DNA of 64,000 nt from Terriglobia bacterium (GTDB lineage Bacteria; Acidobacteriota; Terriglobia; UBA7540), in contig DASTAW010000040.1 in the NCBI GenBank assembly GCA_035712365.1, forward strand, positions 95,467 through 159,466, given 5' to 3'. The position numbers were made by a program, and so were the translations under genes. The notes beneath the pieces are model-generated. The model did not search any database, was not told where the DNA came from, and was given only the letters and a program-made list of their open reading frames with translations. Every line of letters starts with the position of its first letter. Position 1 is the stretch's first letter. Positions 23,142-32,691 of the stretch are shown here, one piece after another.

Positions 23142-24206
23142 TTAGGGCGCGAGCACAAGCAGAGTAAAGCTGTTCGGCACCATGGGCGGCCGGCTCCGCC
23201 GTTGCCCGCTGGTTTCGGGCGGAGGCGGCCCAAATTTTGCCGTTACCAGAAAAACGTTGTGGGTCTTCGGGTCCACTTCCATGGTGCGCGCTCCGCGCTC
23301 AGTTGCCACGGTTTGGACCACTTTGAATTCCGTTGGCGACACTTCTTTCACCACCGTCAGAGTGCCGTCACCGTTCGAGCTGAAAGCCAGCCTCGTTCCC
23401 GGATCAAACCGGTTGGCGTCCACGCCGTTGCCAATGGGGACCGACGCAATCACCTTGCCATCAGCGGCGCTGATCACGGCCATCATCTTGTTGTGGCAGC
23501 CGGCAAACAAAAGGTCATGCTTTACATCCATCGCCAGCCCCGAAGGTGAGTCGCAGGGCGCCATCGGCCAGCGCGACTTGATCTGGAGCGTGTGCGTGTC
23601 AATCGCAAGTTCGGTGCTCTTGTCTTCCAGGTTGTTATAGAGCATCCCGCGCCCGTCAGGCACGGCAAATTCGGGCTTGCCTCCCAGACTAATGGTACCC
23701 ACCACTTTCAGGGTCTTCGCATCAATGGCGGTAGCATCGTCGCTGCGGCCGTTGAAGGTGAAAACCCGCTGCGAGGAAGGATCATAGGTAATTCCGTCGG
23801 GGTTCTGGCCGGTCACCTTGACAGTGCCGATCGTCTTGAGCGTCTTCAGATCAAAGACGGTCACCTGATCGGCCCTTCCGTCGCTGGTGAATCCGCGATT
23901 GAGTTCCGGCGCCACAGCAATGCCATGAACACCTTGCGTATCCGGAATGTTCCCGATCACCTCATAGTTGTCTGGGTTAATAACCAGCACCTGGTTGGCG
24001 TGGGAAACGAACAGGTGGCGATTCTGTGGATCAAAGTCTAGATAATCCCAGCCGCCTTCGCCGCCCAGAAGGACCCTCTTGACGATGTGATAATTGGCCG
24101 CCGCGGGGCCATTCGAGCGCCGGGCCGCGCTGGCGCCAAGCGGGATCGTGAGCACTGCGATCAGGAATAAACAAAAAAGGGAGCAACTTCGACCAGTGAA
24201 ATTCAT
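23142..24206 (-). CDS. Exported YVTN/YncE-like beta-propeller protein
   Basis: 354 residues with a signal peptide (hydrophobic about 9-27, cleavage near ASA). Seven repeats of about 40 residues follow (for example HLFVSHANQVLVINPDNYEVIG, RGFTSDGRADQVTVFDLKTLKTIG, RVFTFNGRSDDATAIDAKTLKVVG), the YVTN seven-bladed propeller pattern. Such proteins are periplasmic or secreted binding scaffolds, and no catalytic residues are evident. The gene sits alone between def and aroC with no functional hint from its neighbours. Confidence 0.8.
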   Translation of the reverse strand: MNFTGRSCSLFCLFLIAVLTIPLGASAARRSNGPAAANYHIVKRVLLGGEGGWDYLDFDPQNRHLFVSHANQVLVINPDNYEVIGNIPDTQGVHGIAVAPELNRGFTSDGRADQVTVFDLKTLKTIGTVKVTGQNPDGITYDPSSQRVFTFNGRSDDATAIDAKTLKVVGTISLGGKPEFAVPDGRGMLYNNLEDKSTELAIDTHTLQIKSRWPMAPCDSPSGLAMDVKHDLLFAGCHNKMMAVISAADGKVIASVPIGNGVDANRFDPGTRLAFSSNGDGTLTVVKEVSPTEFKVVQTVATERGARTMEVDPKTHNVFLVTAKFGPPPPETSGQRRSRPPMVPNSFTLLVLAP

Positions 24207-24291
24207 AAGTCCTCCAACGGATAAATCCCTGCCATATCGAATAAGTTACTAAACTCTGCAGCGGTGCGACTGAGCTTCGTTTCCAGCCAGG

Positions 24292-25467
24292 TTAAAATCG
24301 GCGCACCTGCTCCTGATAAGCGTCGAAATTTCTCCGGGTCTCCTGCAACGAGTCGCCCCCGAATTTTTCCAGGAATGCCCGTGCCAGAACCAGCGCTACC
24401 ATGGCTTCGCCCACGACGCCTGCAGCCGGAACCACGCAAACATCTGATCGCTCGTAGGCCGCCTTCACAGGCTCACGCGTTTCAAAGTCAACCGATTCGA
24501 GCGGCCTGCGCAGCGTGGAAATCGGTTTCAGGTATCCGCGGACGACGACCGGCTCGCCGTTGGTCATGCCGCCTTCCAGGCCGCCGGCCCTGTTGGTTTT
24601 TCGGGTGAACCTTCTATCCTGCCGGTTATAGCCAATCTCATCATGGACGCCGGAGCCGGGCGTCGCGGCGTTTCCGATTCCGGTCCCAATCTCGACCGCC
24701 TTCACGGCCTGGATGGACATCACCGCCTGAGCCAGTTGCGCGTCGAGCTTTTCGTCCCACTGCGCGCAGGAGCCGAGCCCTACCGGAATACCCATGGCAA
24801 TCACTTCAAATGTGCCGCCGACCGTGTCGCGTTCCTCGGTGGCTTTGTCCACTTCCGCCTTCATGCGGGCTTCGGTCTCCGCGTCCACGCAGTTCAGCAT
24901 GATGTCCTGGACGTCGCGCAGGGCGAGAATCTTCTCGAAGGGAACATCGTCATCCGCCAGCGCAATGCTGCCCAGCGCCACGGTGTGGCTGGCAATCCTT
25001 ATGCCGAACTGCAGGAGGAACAGCTTGGCCATCGCTCCCACGGCAACGCGGGCCGCCGTTTCCCTCGCGCTGGCGCGCTCCAGCACATAGCGCGCGTCAA
25101 GGAAATCGTATTTCAGGCAACCTGCCAGGTCAGCATGGCCCGGCCGCGGCGACTTCACCGCCTTGTACTTTTCGCGGGTCTCCGGCAGGTCTTCCACGGA
25201 CATCGACTCCTGCCAGTTTTTCCAGTCGCGGTTCTCAATCAGAATGGCGATGGGCGAACCGATCGTCTCGCCGTGGCGAACGCCGGAAAGGAACTGCGCG
25301 GTGTCAGATTCGATTTTCATCCGCCCGCCGCGCCCATAACCGCCCATGCGTCGCTTCAGCTCGCGGTTGACGTAAGCAAAGTCCACGGGCACGTGAGCCG
25401 GCAATCCCATCAGGGTCGCCACCAGCGCCTGTCCGTGCGATTCACCCGCCGTGTAAAATCGAAGCAT
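24292..25467 (-). CDS. aroC: Chorismate synthase
   Basis: Converts 5-enolpyruvylshikimate-3-phosphate to chorismate with reduced FMN as cofactor. 391 residues with the diagnostic [16 protein letters not shown] (8-23), [24 protein letters not shown] and [16 protein letters not shown] motifs. It is a single-gene unit; an AT-rich leader precedes the ATG. Confidence 0.95.
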   Translation of the reverse strand: MLRFYTAGESHGQALVATLMGLPAHVPVDFAYVNRELKRRMGGYGRGGRMKIESDTAQFLSGVRHGETIGSPIAILIENRDWKNWQESMSVEDLPETREKYKAVKSPRPGHADLAGCLKYDFLDARYVLERASARETAARVAVGAMAKLFLLQFGIRIASHTVALGSIALADDDVPFEKILALRDVQDIMLNCVDAETEARMKAEVDKATEERDTVGGTFEVIAMGIPVGLGSCAQWDEKLDAQLAQAVMSIQAVKAVEIGTGIGNAATPGSGVHDEIGYNRQDRRFTRKTNRAGGLEGGMTNGEPVVVRGYLKPISTLRRPLESVDFETREPVKAAYERSDVCVVPAAGVVGEAMVALVLARAFLEKFGGDSLQETRRNFDAYQEQVRRF

Positions 25468-25568
25468 AATGAATGTTATGGAACTTTCCTGAGGGCGAAT
25501 TCAGGAAGTAGCAATTTTACCTGAAGCTTGCAACGTGGTCAAAACTAAGGGGCATTAAGGTCTGGCCC

Positions 25569-26360
25569 TCACGATCCCGTGCTGCTGTAATTCTCCACGC
25601 CGCGGTTCCAGACAAACAGAGCCAGGATGAAGAATGACGCCGCCACTACGGGGACGAGGTAGAAATAGATATTAAAAGTGTCGCGCCCCAGAAAGTGTGT
25701 TGTGGGGTAAAAAGAGGCGAACCCGAAAGGGATGATCCAGCTCAGCATGAACTGGATAAAGACGTTATAGATGGTCAGCGGGTAGCGACCAAAGGTGAGC
25801 ATGTTGAATACCGGTGGAACGATGCCCACGCGATCCTCAAACCAGAACGACACAGCGGTGAGCATCAGGAATACCGCCAGGTAAATCAGCGCGCCCGAGG
25901 CCACCATAAGAATGAACCAGAGATAATCAACGGCCGGCCAGGGGACATTGAGACGCTCGACCGCGACAACCACAACAAAGATGCCTGTAATGACTTCCTG
26001 GAGCGACTCGAGCCGGAATTTTTCAAAAAGCACCTGGAAAAGAGTATCAACCGGCCGCAAGAGGAGGCGGTCAAATTTTCCCTGAATGATGTAGAGATCG
26101 CCAAACTGATAGAGGTTCCAGCTCACTACGTTGAAGAACCCAAGCGGGATGAGAGAGAATCCATAGAGAAAGAGAATTTCGTAGAATGACCAGTCTTGCA
26201 ATTTGGGAATTTTGGTGAACAATACCAGCACAAACCCAAAGCCCAGCACCGTCGCCGCCATCGAGGAGAAAAAGGCGATGAAAAAGTCCGCTTTATACTC
26301 AAGCCGGACTTTTGCGTATTGAGCGAAATAGAGCGCGAACAATCGCATGTGTCGTTTCAT
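25569..26360 (-). CDS. ABC-2 type transporter permease (COG3694/COG4587 type)
   Basis: 263 residues with six predicted membrane segments, starting MKRHMRLFALYFAQYAKVRLEYKADF, a start typical of this permease family. It works with the second permease (26512-27366) and the ATPase (27369-28370), which precede it on the minus strand. The three genes form one exporter unit of the poorly characterised COG4586/4587/3694 group; proposed substrates in other bacteria include drugs and viologens. Cargo here is unknown. Confidence 0.85.
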   Translation of the reverse strand: MKRHMRLFALYFAQYAKVRLEYKADFFIAFFSSMAATVLGFGFVLVLFTKIPKLQDWSFYEILFLYGFSLIPLGFFNVVSWNLYQFGDLYIIQGKFDRLLLRPVDTLFQVLFEKFRLESLQEVITGIFVVVVAVERLNVPWPAVDYLWFILMVASGALIYLAVFLMLTAVSFWFEDRVGIVPPVFNMLTFGRYPLTIYNVFIQFMLSWIIPFGFASFYPTTHFLGRDTFNIYFYLVPVVAASFFILALFVWNRGVENYSSTGS

Positions 26361-26364
26361 AAGG

Positions 26365-26507
26365 AAGTATAAAGCGTGAAGGATGAAGGATGAAAGCGGG
26401 CCATGCTATTTGTAAAATGGCGGTCCTTCGATTGATTATGAACTCTTGCGGCAGGGCGCAGCATTTCCGCCTTTACTTTCATCCTTCATCCTTCGCACTT
26501 CATACTT
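26365..26507. repeat. MITE-like element with 32-bp terminal inverted repeats
   Basis: Left arm 26365-26396 and right arm 26476-26507 are imperfect inverted copies (AAGTATAAAGCGTGAAGGAT… against AAGTATGAAGTGCGAAGGAT…, 3 mismatches). They enclose about 80 bp without coding content. The whole fills the gap between the two permease genes of the ABC exporter. Small size, long terminal repeats and lack of genes suit a non-autonomous mobile element; the stem could also act as an mRNA hairpin. Confidence 0.5.
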
Positions 26508-26511
26508 GGTT

Positions 26512-27366
26512 TTAACCTCCCTGAATCGTGATCTGCTTGCTCGACAATGTCCACAGCGCGTGCCCAATGGCCACCAGCGCCGCAACCCAGAAAATCTGGA
26601 TGCCCAGCGCCTTCAGGATTCCAACACCGCTGATCTTTCCCAGGTAAATCAGAACTGGAATGTAGCTGATGTATTCGAATGGCATGTAAGCAAACATCGT
26701 CTGGAAGACATGTGGGAAAAAGGAAATGGGAATCAGCAAGCCGGAGAAAAGTTCCAGCAGAAAATACTTGGCCCGCAGCAATCCCAGAATGGATTTCAAG
26801 CGCACGGCGAAGGTTCCCACTGCAAAGTTGATGCCCGCCACCAGGAAAAAACTGAGGAACACGCTGATCAGGAAACCCATGAAGTTCCCAACACTCGCCG
26901 GCTTGCGCACCGGGAAGACAAGCAGCAGCACAATGGCGGTCGGCACGGTCAGCATGGTCAGGCGGAAAGCCGACTCGCCGAGCGCCTGGGCAATATACAT
27001 CCACTGCGTGTTGACCGGCTTGATCAGGTCCATGGCCAGCTTGCCTTCCAGCACCTGCCCGGCCATGTCCTGATCGATGTTGTTGTAATAAAACGAGCGG
27101 ATGGTCCAGCCGACGGCGACGTAAGTCAGCAACTGGCCGAAGTCAAAGCCCTCAATGCTGACACTGTGAGAATAAATGGCCTTCCAGATGAAGTAATAAA
27201 CAGACACGTAAATAAAATAGGTGACGATGCCGGTGTAGTAGCGCAGGCGGTAGGCCATGGTGTTTACGAAGCCCACGCGCAGGAATCCGCCATAGATGCG
27301 AGCCGTCGCCACCAGTGAAAACTCGCTCCGGGGTCGGGCCGGGAGCGCAAAATCGGTGGAGGCCAT
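26512..27366 (-). CDS. ABC-2 type transporter permease, second subunit
   Basis: 284 residues with about six membrane helices (for example VGFVNTMAYRLRYYTGIVTYFIYVSVYYF near 32-60). It belongs to the same COG4587/COG3694 pair as the downstream permease and presumably forms a heterodimeric channel with it. The stop codon of the ATPase gene lies 2 nt upstream of its ATG, so the two are translationally coupled. Confidence 0.85.
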   Translation of the reverse strand: MASTDFALPARPRSEFSLVATARIYGGFLRVGFVNTMAYRLRYYTGIVTYFIYVSVYYFIWKAIYSHSVSIEGFDFGQLLTYVAVGWTIRSFYYNNIDQDMAGQVLEGKLAMDLIKPVNTQWMYIAQALGESAFRLTMLTVPTAIVLLLVFPVRKPASVGNFMGFLISVFLSFFLVAGINFAVGTFAVRLKSILGLLRAKYFLLELFSGLLIPISFFPHVFQTMFAYMPFEYISYIPVLIYLGKISGVGILKALGIQIFWVAALVAIGHALWTLSSKQITIQGG

Positions 27367-27368
27367 TG

Positions 27369-28370
27369 TCAGACCTCGCCCCGCAGGTAGATGCGCTTCA
27401 CAATGTCCTCGATCGGTTCCTCTTCAACCAGGATGTCCGTTACTTCCAGCGTGTTCACGATGCGGCGGATGATCTCCGCGTTCGAATATCGCTCGCGGTC
27501 AAAGCGCATCAGGTAGGTCAATTCATCAACGAGGTCGCAGAGAATTCCGTCAGTCGCAATCTTTTCCACAGCCGCCGACTGGGACCGGTCTTTCAGCAGA
27601 AATTTCACCTGGTTGTATTTGGCAAGCCGCCCTTTCATCTCACGCAGCGCCCCATCGAAGAGGATCTTCCCTTTGTCGATCACGATGATGCGGCTGCAAA
27701 GCTCCTCGATGTCTGAAAGATCGTGAGTGGTCAGCAGCACGGTCGTCCGCTCCGTGCGGTTCACTTCCTTCAGAAATTCGCGGATGCGGTCCTTGGCGAC
27801 TACGTCCAAGCCGATGGTCGGCTCGTCCAGAAAAAGCACGGGAGGATTGTGCAGCAGCGAAGCGGCGATGTCGCATCGCATTCGCTGCCCCAGACTGAGC
27901 TTGCGGACCGGCGTGCTGAGATAGTCTTTGAGATTCAGGATCTCGCAGAATACGCCCAGCCGCCGCTTGTACTCAGCGTCAGGAACTTCGTAGATTTCCT
28001 TCAACAGCTTGAACGATTCCACCACCGCGATGTCCCACCAGAGCTGCGTCCGCTGGCCAAACACCACGCCGATGTGCTTGGTGTAACGGCGGCGGTCGCG
28101 CCAGGGGACAAAACCGTTGGCCACGATCCTGCCGCTGGTCGGGACCAGGATGCCCGTCAGCATTTTCACCGTGGTCGATTTCCCGGCTCCGTTGGCGCCG
28201 ATGTAACCCACAATCTCGCCCGGCGCGATGGTAAAATTCACGCGATCTACGGCGGAGACAGTGATTCGGTCGCGCACAAAAAGGTTCTGAAGGGCGCCCC
28301 ACACGCCTTCACGGCGCTGGAAGGAACGGAACTCCTTCGTCAGGTCCTGCACTTCGATGATGGGTTGCAT
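27369..28370 (-). CDS. ABC transporter ATP-binding protein (COG4586 type)
   Basis: 333 residues. The Walker A motif is GANGAGKST (58-66), the signature LSLGQ (158-162) and Walker B LFLDEP (179-184), with a TTHD switch histidine. The C-terminal ~90 residues extend beyond the nucleotide-binding domain (DLVDELTYLMRFDRERYSNAE…), typical of COG4586 exporter ATPases. It is the first gene of the three-gene exporter operon and energises the two permeases downstream. It is divergent from the ROK kinase gene across a 195-bp region. Confidence 0.92.
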   Translation of the reverse strand: MQPIIEVQDLTKEFRSFQRREGVWGALQNLFVRDRITVSAVDRVNFTIAPGEIVGYIGANGAGKSTTVKMLTGILVPTSGRIVANGFVPWRDRRRYTKHIGVVFGQRTQLWWDIAVVESFKLLKEIYEVPDAEYKRRLGVFCEILNLKDYLSTPVRKLSLGQRMRCDIAASLLHNPPVLFLDEPTIGLDVVAKDRIREFLKEVNRTERTTVLLTTHDLSDIEELCSRIIVIDKGKILFDGALREMKGRLAKYNQVKFLLKDRSQSAAVEKIATDGILCDLVDELTYLMRFDRERYSNAEIIRRIVNTLEVTDILVEEEPIEDIVKRIYLRGEV

Positions 28371-28565
28371 AGAAAGACAAAAACTTCGTGGGGCAGCAAT
28401 TCCTCAGTGGTTCAAGCATATAATCTTAGCAACCGCACGGTTTCTGAACAAGCGTCGCAGAAGCTTGTTGCAGTCCGGGAGAGCGCCGCCAAGCGGGGAT
28501 GCAGCGAACCAACTGCCCATAAGTTAGACGAGCAAGAGTTCATAACGATTCACCGAGGTCCTGTT

Positions 28566-29528
28566 TTGAGGCCAAAGAACGCGCTGGTCGGCGTTGATAT
28601 CGGGGGAACGAAGACCGCAGTTCTCGTCTCGTTAAAAGCGCCGTCGGTCCTGGATCGGGTCGAATTTCCCACAAAGCCCGCAAGAGGACCAGGACCCGCG
28701 CTGCGGTTGATCGAGGCGGGAATCCGCGACCTGCTTGCAAAGCACCGGTTAAAGCCGGCTGCCATCGGCGTGAGTTGCGGCGGTCCGCTCGACCGCCTCC
28801 GGGGCATCATTCAAGCCCCGCCTAATCTCTCCACGTGGGTGGATGTGCCTATCAAAGCGATGCTTGAAGATGAGTTTGGCGTCGCCTGCCGATTGGAGAA
28901 TGACGCCAATGCTGGCGCGGTGGCGGAACACCGTTTTGGCGCCGGGCGCGGCTGCCGGAACATGGTTTTTCTGACCATGGGAACGGGACTGGGCGCAGGA
29001 ATTATTATCGACGGCCGGCTCTACCGCGGCACCAACGACTTCGCCGGCGAGATCGGGCACGTCCGCCTCTCGCGCTCCGGGCCGGTCGGTTATCACAAGG
29101 CCGGGTCCGTTGAAGGATGGGTGAGCGGCGGCGGCATGCCACAGAGAGCAGAAACGGCGGTCAAAGCCGCTCTGAAGCGAAGGCAATCCACCACCCTTGC
29201 TGAACTTTTGCAGAAAGGCAAGCCGATCACCGCTCGTGAGGTGGCGCTCGCCGCGCGCAAAGGAGATGTTGTCGCGGCGCGCGTTCTTCGCTCGACGGGC
29301 GAGCGGCTGGGTGCCGTGCTGGGGATCTTGGTGGACATTCTCAACCCGGAGAAGATTGTCATCGGCGGACTGGCGATGCGCCTGGGCAATACTTTGCTGG
29401 GGCCGGCCCGCGAGGTGATGCAGCGTGAGGCCCTTCCGTACTCGTCTGCGGTTTGCCAAATTGTGCCGGCACAACTGGGTGAACGGATCGGCGATGTCGC
29501 CGCGCTGTGCGTTGCCATGGGGCTTTGA
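28566..29528 (+). CDS. ROK family sugar kinase
   Basis: 320 residues from the TTG at 28566. GAGG lies 7 nt upstream, and the protein then starts MRPKNALVGVDIGGTKT, whereas extending upstream gives unconserved sequence. It has the ATP-binding DIGGT (11-15), catalytic D113 in ENDANAGA, and TMGTGLGAGIIIDG (137-150). The usual zinc site CxCGxxGCxE is replaced by GPVGYHKAGSVEGW, keeping H165 but no cysteines, as in a branch of the family. It probably phosphorylates glucose or another hexose; specificity is not readable. The gene is monocistronic. Confidence 0.85.
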   Translation: MRPKNALVGVDIGGTKTAVLVSLKAPSVLDRVEFPTKPARGPGPALRLIEAGIRDLLAKHRLKPAAIGVSCGGPLDRLRGIIQAPPNLSTWVDVPIKAMLEDEFGVACRLENDANAGAVAEHRFGAGRGCRNMVFLTMGTGLGAGIIIDGRLYRGTNDFAGEIGHVRLSRSGPVGYHKAGSVEGWVSGGGMPQRAETAVKAALKRRQSTTLAELLQKGKPITAREVALAARKGDVVAARVLRSTGERLGAVLGILVDILNPEKIVIGGLAMRLGNTLLGPAREVMQREALPYSSAVCQIVPAQLGERIGDVAALCVAMGL

Positions 29529-29674
29529 CGGATAGATGGAGGACCTGTCGCCCGGTGACTCCACCGCCAGATTGGTATCGAGGTCAATATCCGCCCGAAA
29601 CACGGTACGGTCACCCCGGTGTCCGGCTCTCGATGGATTCTGGAAAGGAGCCCGACCCGCAGCCGAAGCTGAGG

Positions 29675-29680
29675 TATAAT
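29675..29680 (+). promoter_or_regulatory. Candidate -10 box upstream of the M16 peptidase pair
   Basis: A perfect TATAAT (29675-29680) in the 299-bp gap after the ROK gene, about 150 nt before the M16 start. No convincing -35 box is seen, so the assignment is weak. The rest of this gap shows no gene. Confidence 0.35.
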
Positions 29681-29827
29681 TCTGGGCAGTCGCAATCATT
29701 GAAACAGGTCGCGTCGAGTTTCCCGGGCAAGCAGGACAATGGCAGACAATTAATTACCCGAATTGACGAAGGGTCCGGCCTCCTAACCGATTCACAGCTT
29801 ATGATTGAGGCTCCAGGGAGTATGCAA

Positions 29828-31186
29828 ATGAAGAGATACCGAGCAGGTACTTTGTTGCTGGCGTCTGTGTTGCTTTTGGCGCAGGCGCTGGCTGCCGCGG
29901 AACTCCGCGTGCCGCACCTGAACTTCACCGACCAGCGCCTCGGGAACGGGTTGAGGGTAATTATCGCGCCCGATCACACGGCGCCCGTCTTCGCCATCTC
30001 CGTCACCTACAACGTGGGCTCGCACAGCGAACGACCCGGCAGGACGGGGTTCGCGCACCTTTTCGAGCACATGATGTTCCAGGGCTCGAAAAACGTGGGC
30101 AAGGGCGAGCACATGATCCTGATTGAAAACAACGGCGGCGACATGAACGGGACCACCAACGAGGACCGCACCAACTATTTCGAGATGCTGCCGAAAAACC
30201 AGTTGGACCTCGCGCTCTTCCTTGAAAGCGACCGCATGCGCTCGCTGGCAGTGAACCTGGCCAACTTGAACAACCAGCGCAACGCAGTCCAGGAAGAGCG
30301 GCGGCTGGGCATTGACAACCAGCCCTACGGCAAAGCGTATTTGGAAATCGACAACCTGGCGTACGACAATTTTGCCTACAAGCACTCGGTTATTGGTTCC
30401 ATGGCAGACCTGAACGCCGCCACCGTGTCGGACGTGCAGGATTTCTTCCGCATTTACTACGCGCCGAACAACGCCGTGCTCACCCTGGTGGGTGATCTTG
30501 ATCCCGCCGAGGCCCTGGAAAGCGTCAAGAAATACTTCGGCGACATCCCATCGCAGCCGGCGCCTCCCAGGCCAGACCTCACCGAGCCCGAGCACTACGG
30601 CCAGCGGCGGGAAACCATGATGGACCCACTGGCGCGCCTGCCCATGGTCTTGATGGCCTTTCACACCCCTCCGGGCAATACCGCGGACAATTACGCGCTC
30701 CAGGTGCTGGCCAGTATATTGAGTACGGGGGAAAGCTCGCGGCTGTATCAGCATCTGGTCAAGGAAAAACAACTGGCAACATCAGTGGAAGTGCAGGCGG
30801 ATGCGCGGACGGGTGACAGCCTGTTCTACCTGCTCGCGATGCCGCGTCCGGGCGTGAAACCCGAAGAGGTGGAACAGGCCATCGAGGACGAAATCGCTGC
30901 GATCAAGAAGGATGGCGTTACCGACGCCGAAATGGAGAAGGCACGCGCCCAGTTCCGCCGCCAGCAGATCCAGGAGCGGCAGTCGGACCTCTTCACGGCC
31001 ATCCGCATCGGCGAATACGCGGTCAAGTTCAACGATCCTGACCTGATCAACACTATCTTTGACAAGTTCAACGCCGTGACGGCGGCGCAGGTGAAAGAAG
31101 TTGCGGAGAAGTACCTTATTCCACCACAGCAGGCCGTCGTAATTGACTTGCCTGCCCAACAGGAAACCACCGCGGCAAGCCGCTAG
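29828..31186 (+). CDS. Exported M16 zinc metallopeptidase (catalytic subunit)
   Basis: 452 residues from the ATG at 29828 (GGGAG 7 nt upstream; the frame extends further up without conserved sequence). A signal peptide spans about 1-24. The inverted zinc motif is H77-L-F-E80-H81, with the downstream Glu helix at about residue 155 (AVQEERRLG). Two M16 half-domains follow, the first ending near FFRIYYAPNNAVLTLVGD. The enzyme probably degrades or processes peptides in the periplasm. It lies 12 nt before a second M16 gene that lacks the zinc site; such pairs form a catalytic/substrate-binding heterodimer. Confidence 0.9.
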   Translation: MKRYRAGTLLLASVLLLAQALAAAELRVPHLNFTDQRLGNGLRVIIAPDHTAPVFAISVTYNVGSHSERPGRTGFAHLFEHMMFQGSKNVGKGEHMILIENNGGDMNGTTNEDRTNYFEMLPKNQLDLALFLESDRMRSLAVNLANLNNQRNAVQEERRLGIDNQPYGKAYLEIDNLAYDNFAYKHSVIGSMADLNAATVSDVQDFFRIYYAPNNAVLTLVGDLDPAEALESVKKYFGDIPSQPAPPRPDLTEPEHYGQRRETMMDPLARLPMVLMAFHTPPGNTADNYALQVLASILSTGESSRLYQHLVKEKQLATSVEVQADARTGDSLFYLLAMPRPGVKPEEVEQAIEDEIAAIKKDGVTDAEMEKARAQFRRQQIQERQSDLFTAIRIGEYAVKFNDPDLINTIFDKFNAVTAAQVKEVAEKYLIPPQQAVVIDLPAQQETTAASR

Positions 31187-31198
31187 AGGAGGGTGAAA

Positions 31199-32674
31199 AT
31201 GAAACGAAAATTTTTTGCTTTGTTCATCGTTATGCTGGCATTTGGAACGTGCAGCGTCACCCTACTGGCGCAAGGCCCCGAGGAGAGCAAGTCGGTTCCG
31301 CTCAGCCAGGTGGTGCGGCTCAATCGGGCCCCCGTTAACAAGGAAATTCTGCGCGTCAAGCTGCCCCGCCCGCGGGAGGTCAAGCTGGACAACGGGCTTG
31401 ACATTCTGGTGTTGGAGCGCCACAAGCTGCCCACAGTCGCCTTCATGCTCTGGATTAAAACCGGGGCCCTGGAAGATCCGCGCGAGCTTCCGGGCCTGGC
31501 AGGGTTTACCGCCGATATGCTTCGCGAAGGTACCACCCATCGCAGCAGCGCCCAGATTGCGAAGGACGTTGACGACATCGGCGCCAGCCTTAGCGCGTCG
31601 GCGGGTTTCGGCAGCAATCGTTCAAACGTCACTGCATCCGGCCTGGTGGAAAACACCGACCGCATTCTTGAATTGATGAGCGATGTGGTCCTCAACCCAA
31701 CCTTCCCGGACGATGAGCTTGCAAAATTTAAGAAACGAGAGCTTGCCGACCTGCAGCAGATGCGCTCTGATCCCAGCTTCCTTGCGCGCGAAAGGTTCTA
31801 CAGCGTGCTCTACGGAGATTTTCCCGCCTCGGAAGTCGCCCCCACTCCCGAATCGGTCAACAATGTAACTCGCGCCGATCTGGATAGATTCCACGGCGAG
31901 TATTACGCCCCCAATAACGCCATCCTCGGCGTGGCGGGCGACGTTGATTACGATTCCATCGTGCCGCTGATCAAGAAGTATTTCGGCGGCTGGAAAAACC
32001 ATCCCGTCAGCGACCCCACGCTCCCGCCGCTGCCCAAACCCGCGGCGGCGAAGGTGGTCCTGGTGGATCGCCCGGATTCCGTTCAGACCAATATTCTGGC
32101 CGGCAACCAGGCGTTGCGGCGCAACGACCCCGATTACGTCCCCCTGGTGGTAACCAATCACATTCTGGGCGGCGGTCCGGCCGCGCGTCTGTTTCTGGAC
32201 CTGCGCGAAGAAAAGGGGTACACCTATGGCGCCTACAGCTCGATGATGCCGGACGTCTACCCCGGTCCGTGGTTTGCTTCCACGGAAGTCCGAACCAAGG
32301 TGACTGACGGCTCGATGCAGGCGCTGATGGATGAGTTCCGGAAGATCCGGGATGAAGACGTCCCGGAGAAAGAGCTTGACGAGTCCCGTCGTGCCATCGT
32401 CTCCAGCTTTGCCCTTTCGCTGGAAAGCCCCACCACGCTCCTCCGCTCGTGGTTGACCGTGGACTATTACAAGCTCCCGCAGGATTACTGGGACCAGTAT
32501 CCGGAGGAAGTGGCCAAGGTGACGCCGCAGCTAGTCAAAGAGACAGCCCAAAAATATATCGACCTTGACCATCTCCAGGTGGTCTGCGTCGGCAGCGGCA
32601 AGGACATCAAGGACGTCCTGAAAAAATACGGGCCGATCGAGGTCTACGACACGAACGGCAAGCGAATTGAATAA
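31199..32674 (+). CDS. Exported M16 family protein, non-catalytic partner
   Basis: 491 residues from the ATG at 31199 (GAGGAGG 7 nt upstream; a GTG at 31193 is too close to it). A signal peptide spans about 1-25. At the place of HxxEH the sequence reads GLAGFTADMLREGT, so zinc binding is lost. The second half keeps the R/Y substrate-binding motif (LREEKGYTYGAYSSM). This is the expected split of a two-gene M16 clamp, with the preceding gene supplying the active site. Confidence 0.88.
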   Translation: MKRKFFALFIVMLAFGTCSVTLLAQGPEESKSVPLSQVVRLNRAPVNKEILRVKLPRPREVKLDNGLDILVLERHKLPTVAFMLWIKTGALEDPRELPGLAGFTADMLREGTTHRSSAQIAKDVDDIGASLSASAGFGSNRSNVTASGLVENTDRILELMSDVVLNPTFPDDELAKFKKRELADLQQMRSDPSFLARERFYSVLYGDFPASEVAPTPESVNNVTRADLDRFHGEYYAPNNAILGVAGDVDYDSIVPLIKKYFGGWKNHPVSDPTLPPLPKPAAAKVVLVDRPDSVQTNILAGNQALRRNDPDYVPLVVTNHILGGGPAARLFLDLREEKGYTYGAYSSMMPDVYPGPWFASTEVRTKVTDGSMQALMDEFRKIRDEDVPEKELDESRRAIVSSFALSLESPTTLLRSWLTVDYYKLPQDYWDQYPEEVAKVTPQLVKETAQKYIDLDHLQVVCVGSGKDIKDVLKKYGPIEVYDTNGKRIE

Positions 32675-32675
32675 A

Positions 32676-32690
32676 CCCGGCTGCGCCGGG
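32676..32690 (-). terminator. Hairpin between convergent genes
   Basis: CCCGGC-TGC-GCCGGG stem. On the minus strand it is followed by TTTATT, which suits termination of the YjbQ gene. It may work in both directions. Confidence 0.4.
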
Positions 32691-32691
32691 C

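Noticed and set aside
27723..28565. Long plus-strand extension upstream of the ROK kinase
   Set aside because: It is antisense to the ABC ATPase gene and unconserved; the ROK protein begins at the TTG at 28566 with its own ribosome-binding site.
28371..28565. Regulatory RNA between the ABC ATPase and ROK genes
   Set aside because: Only a short AT-richer divergent promoter-like stretch is present; no stable structure or conserved motif could be argued.
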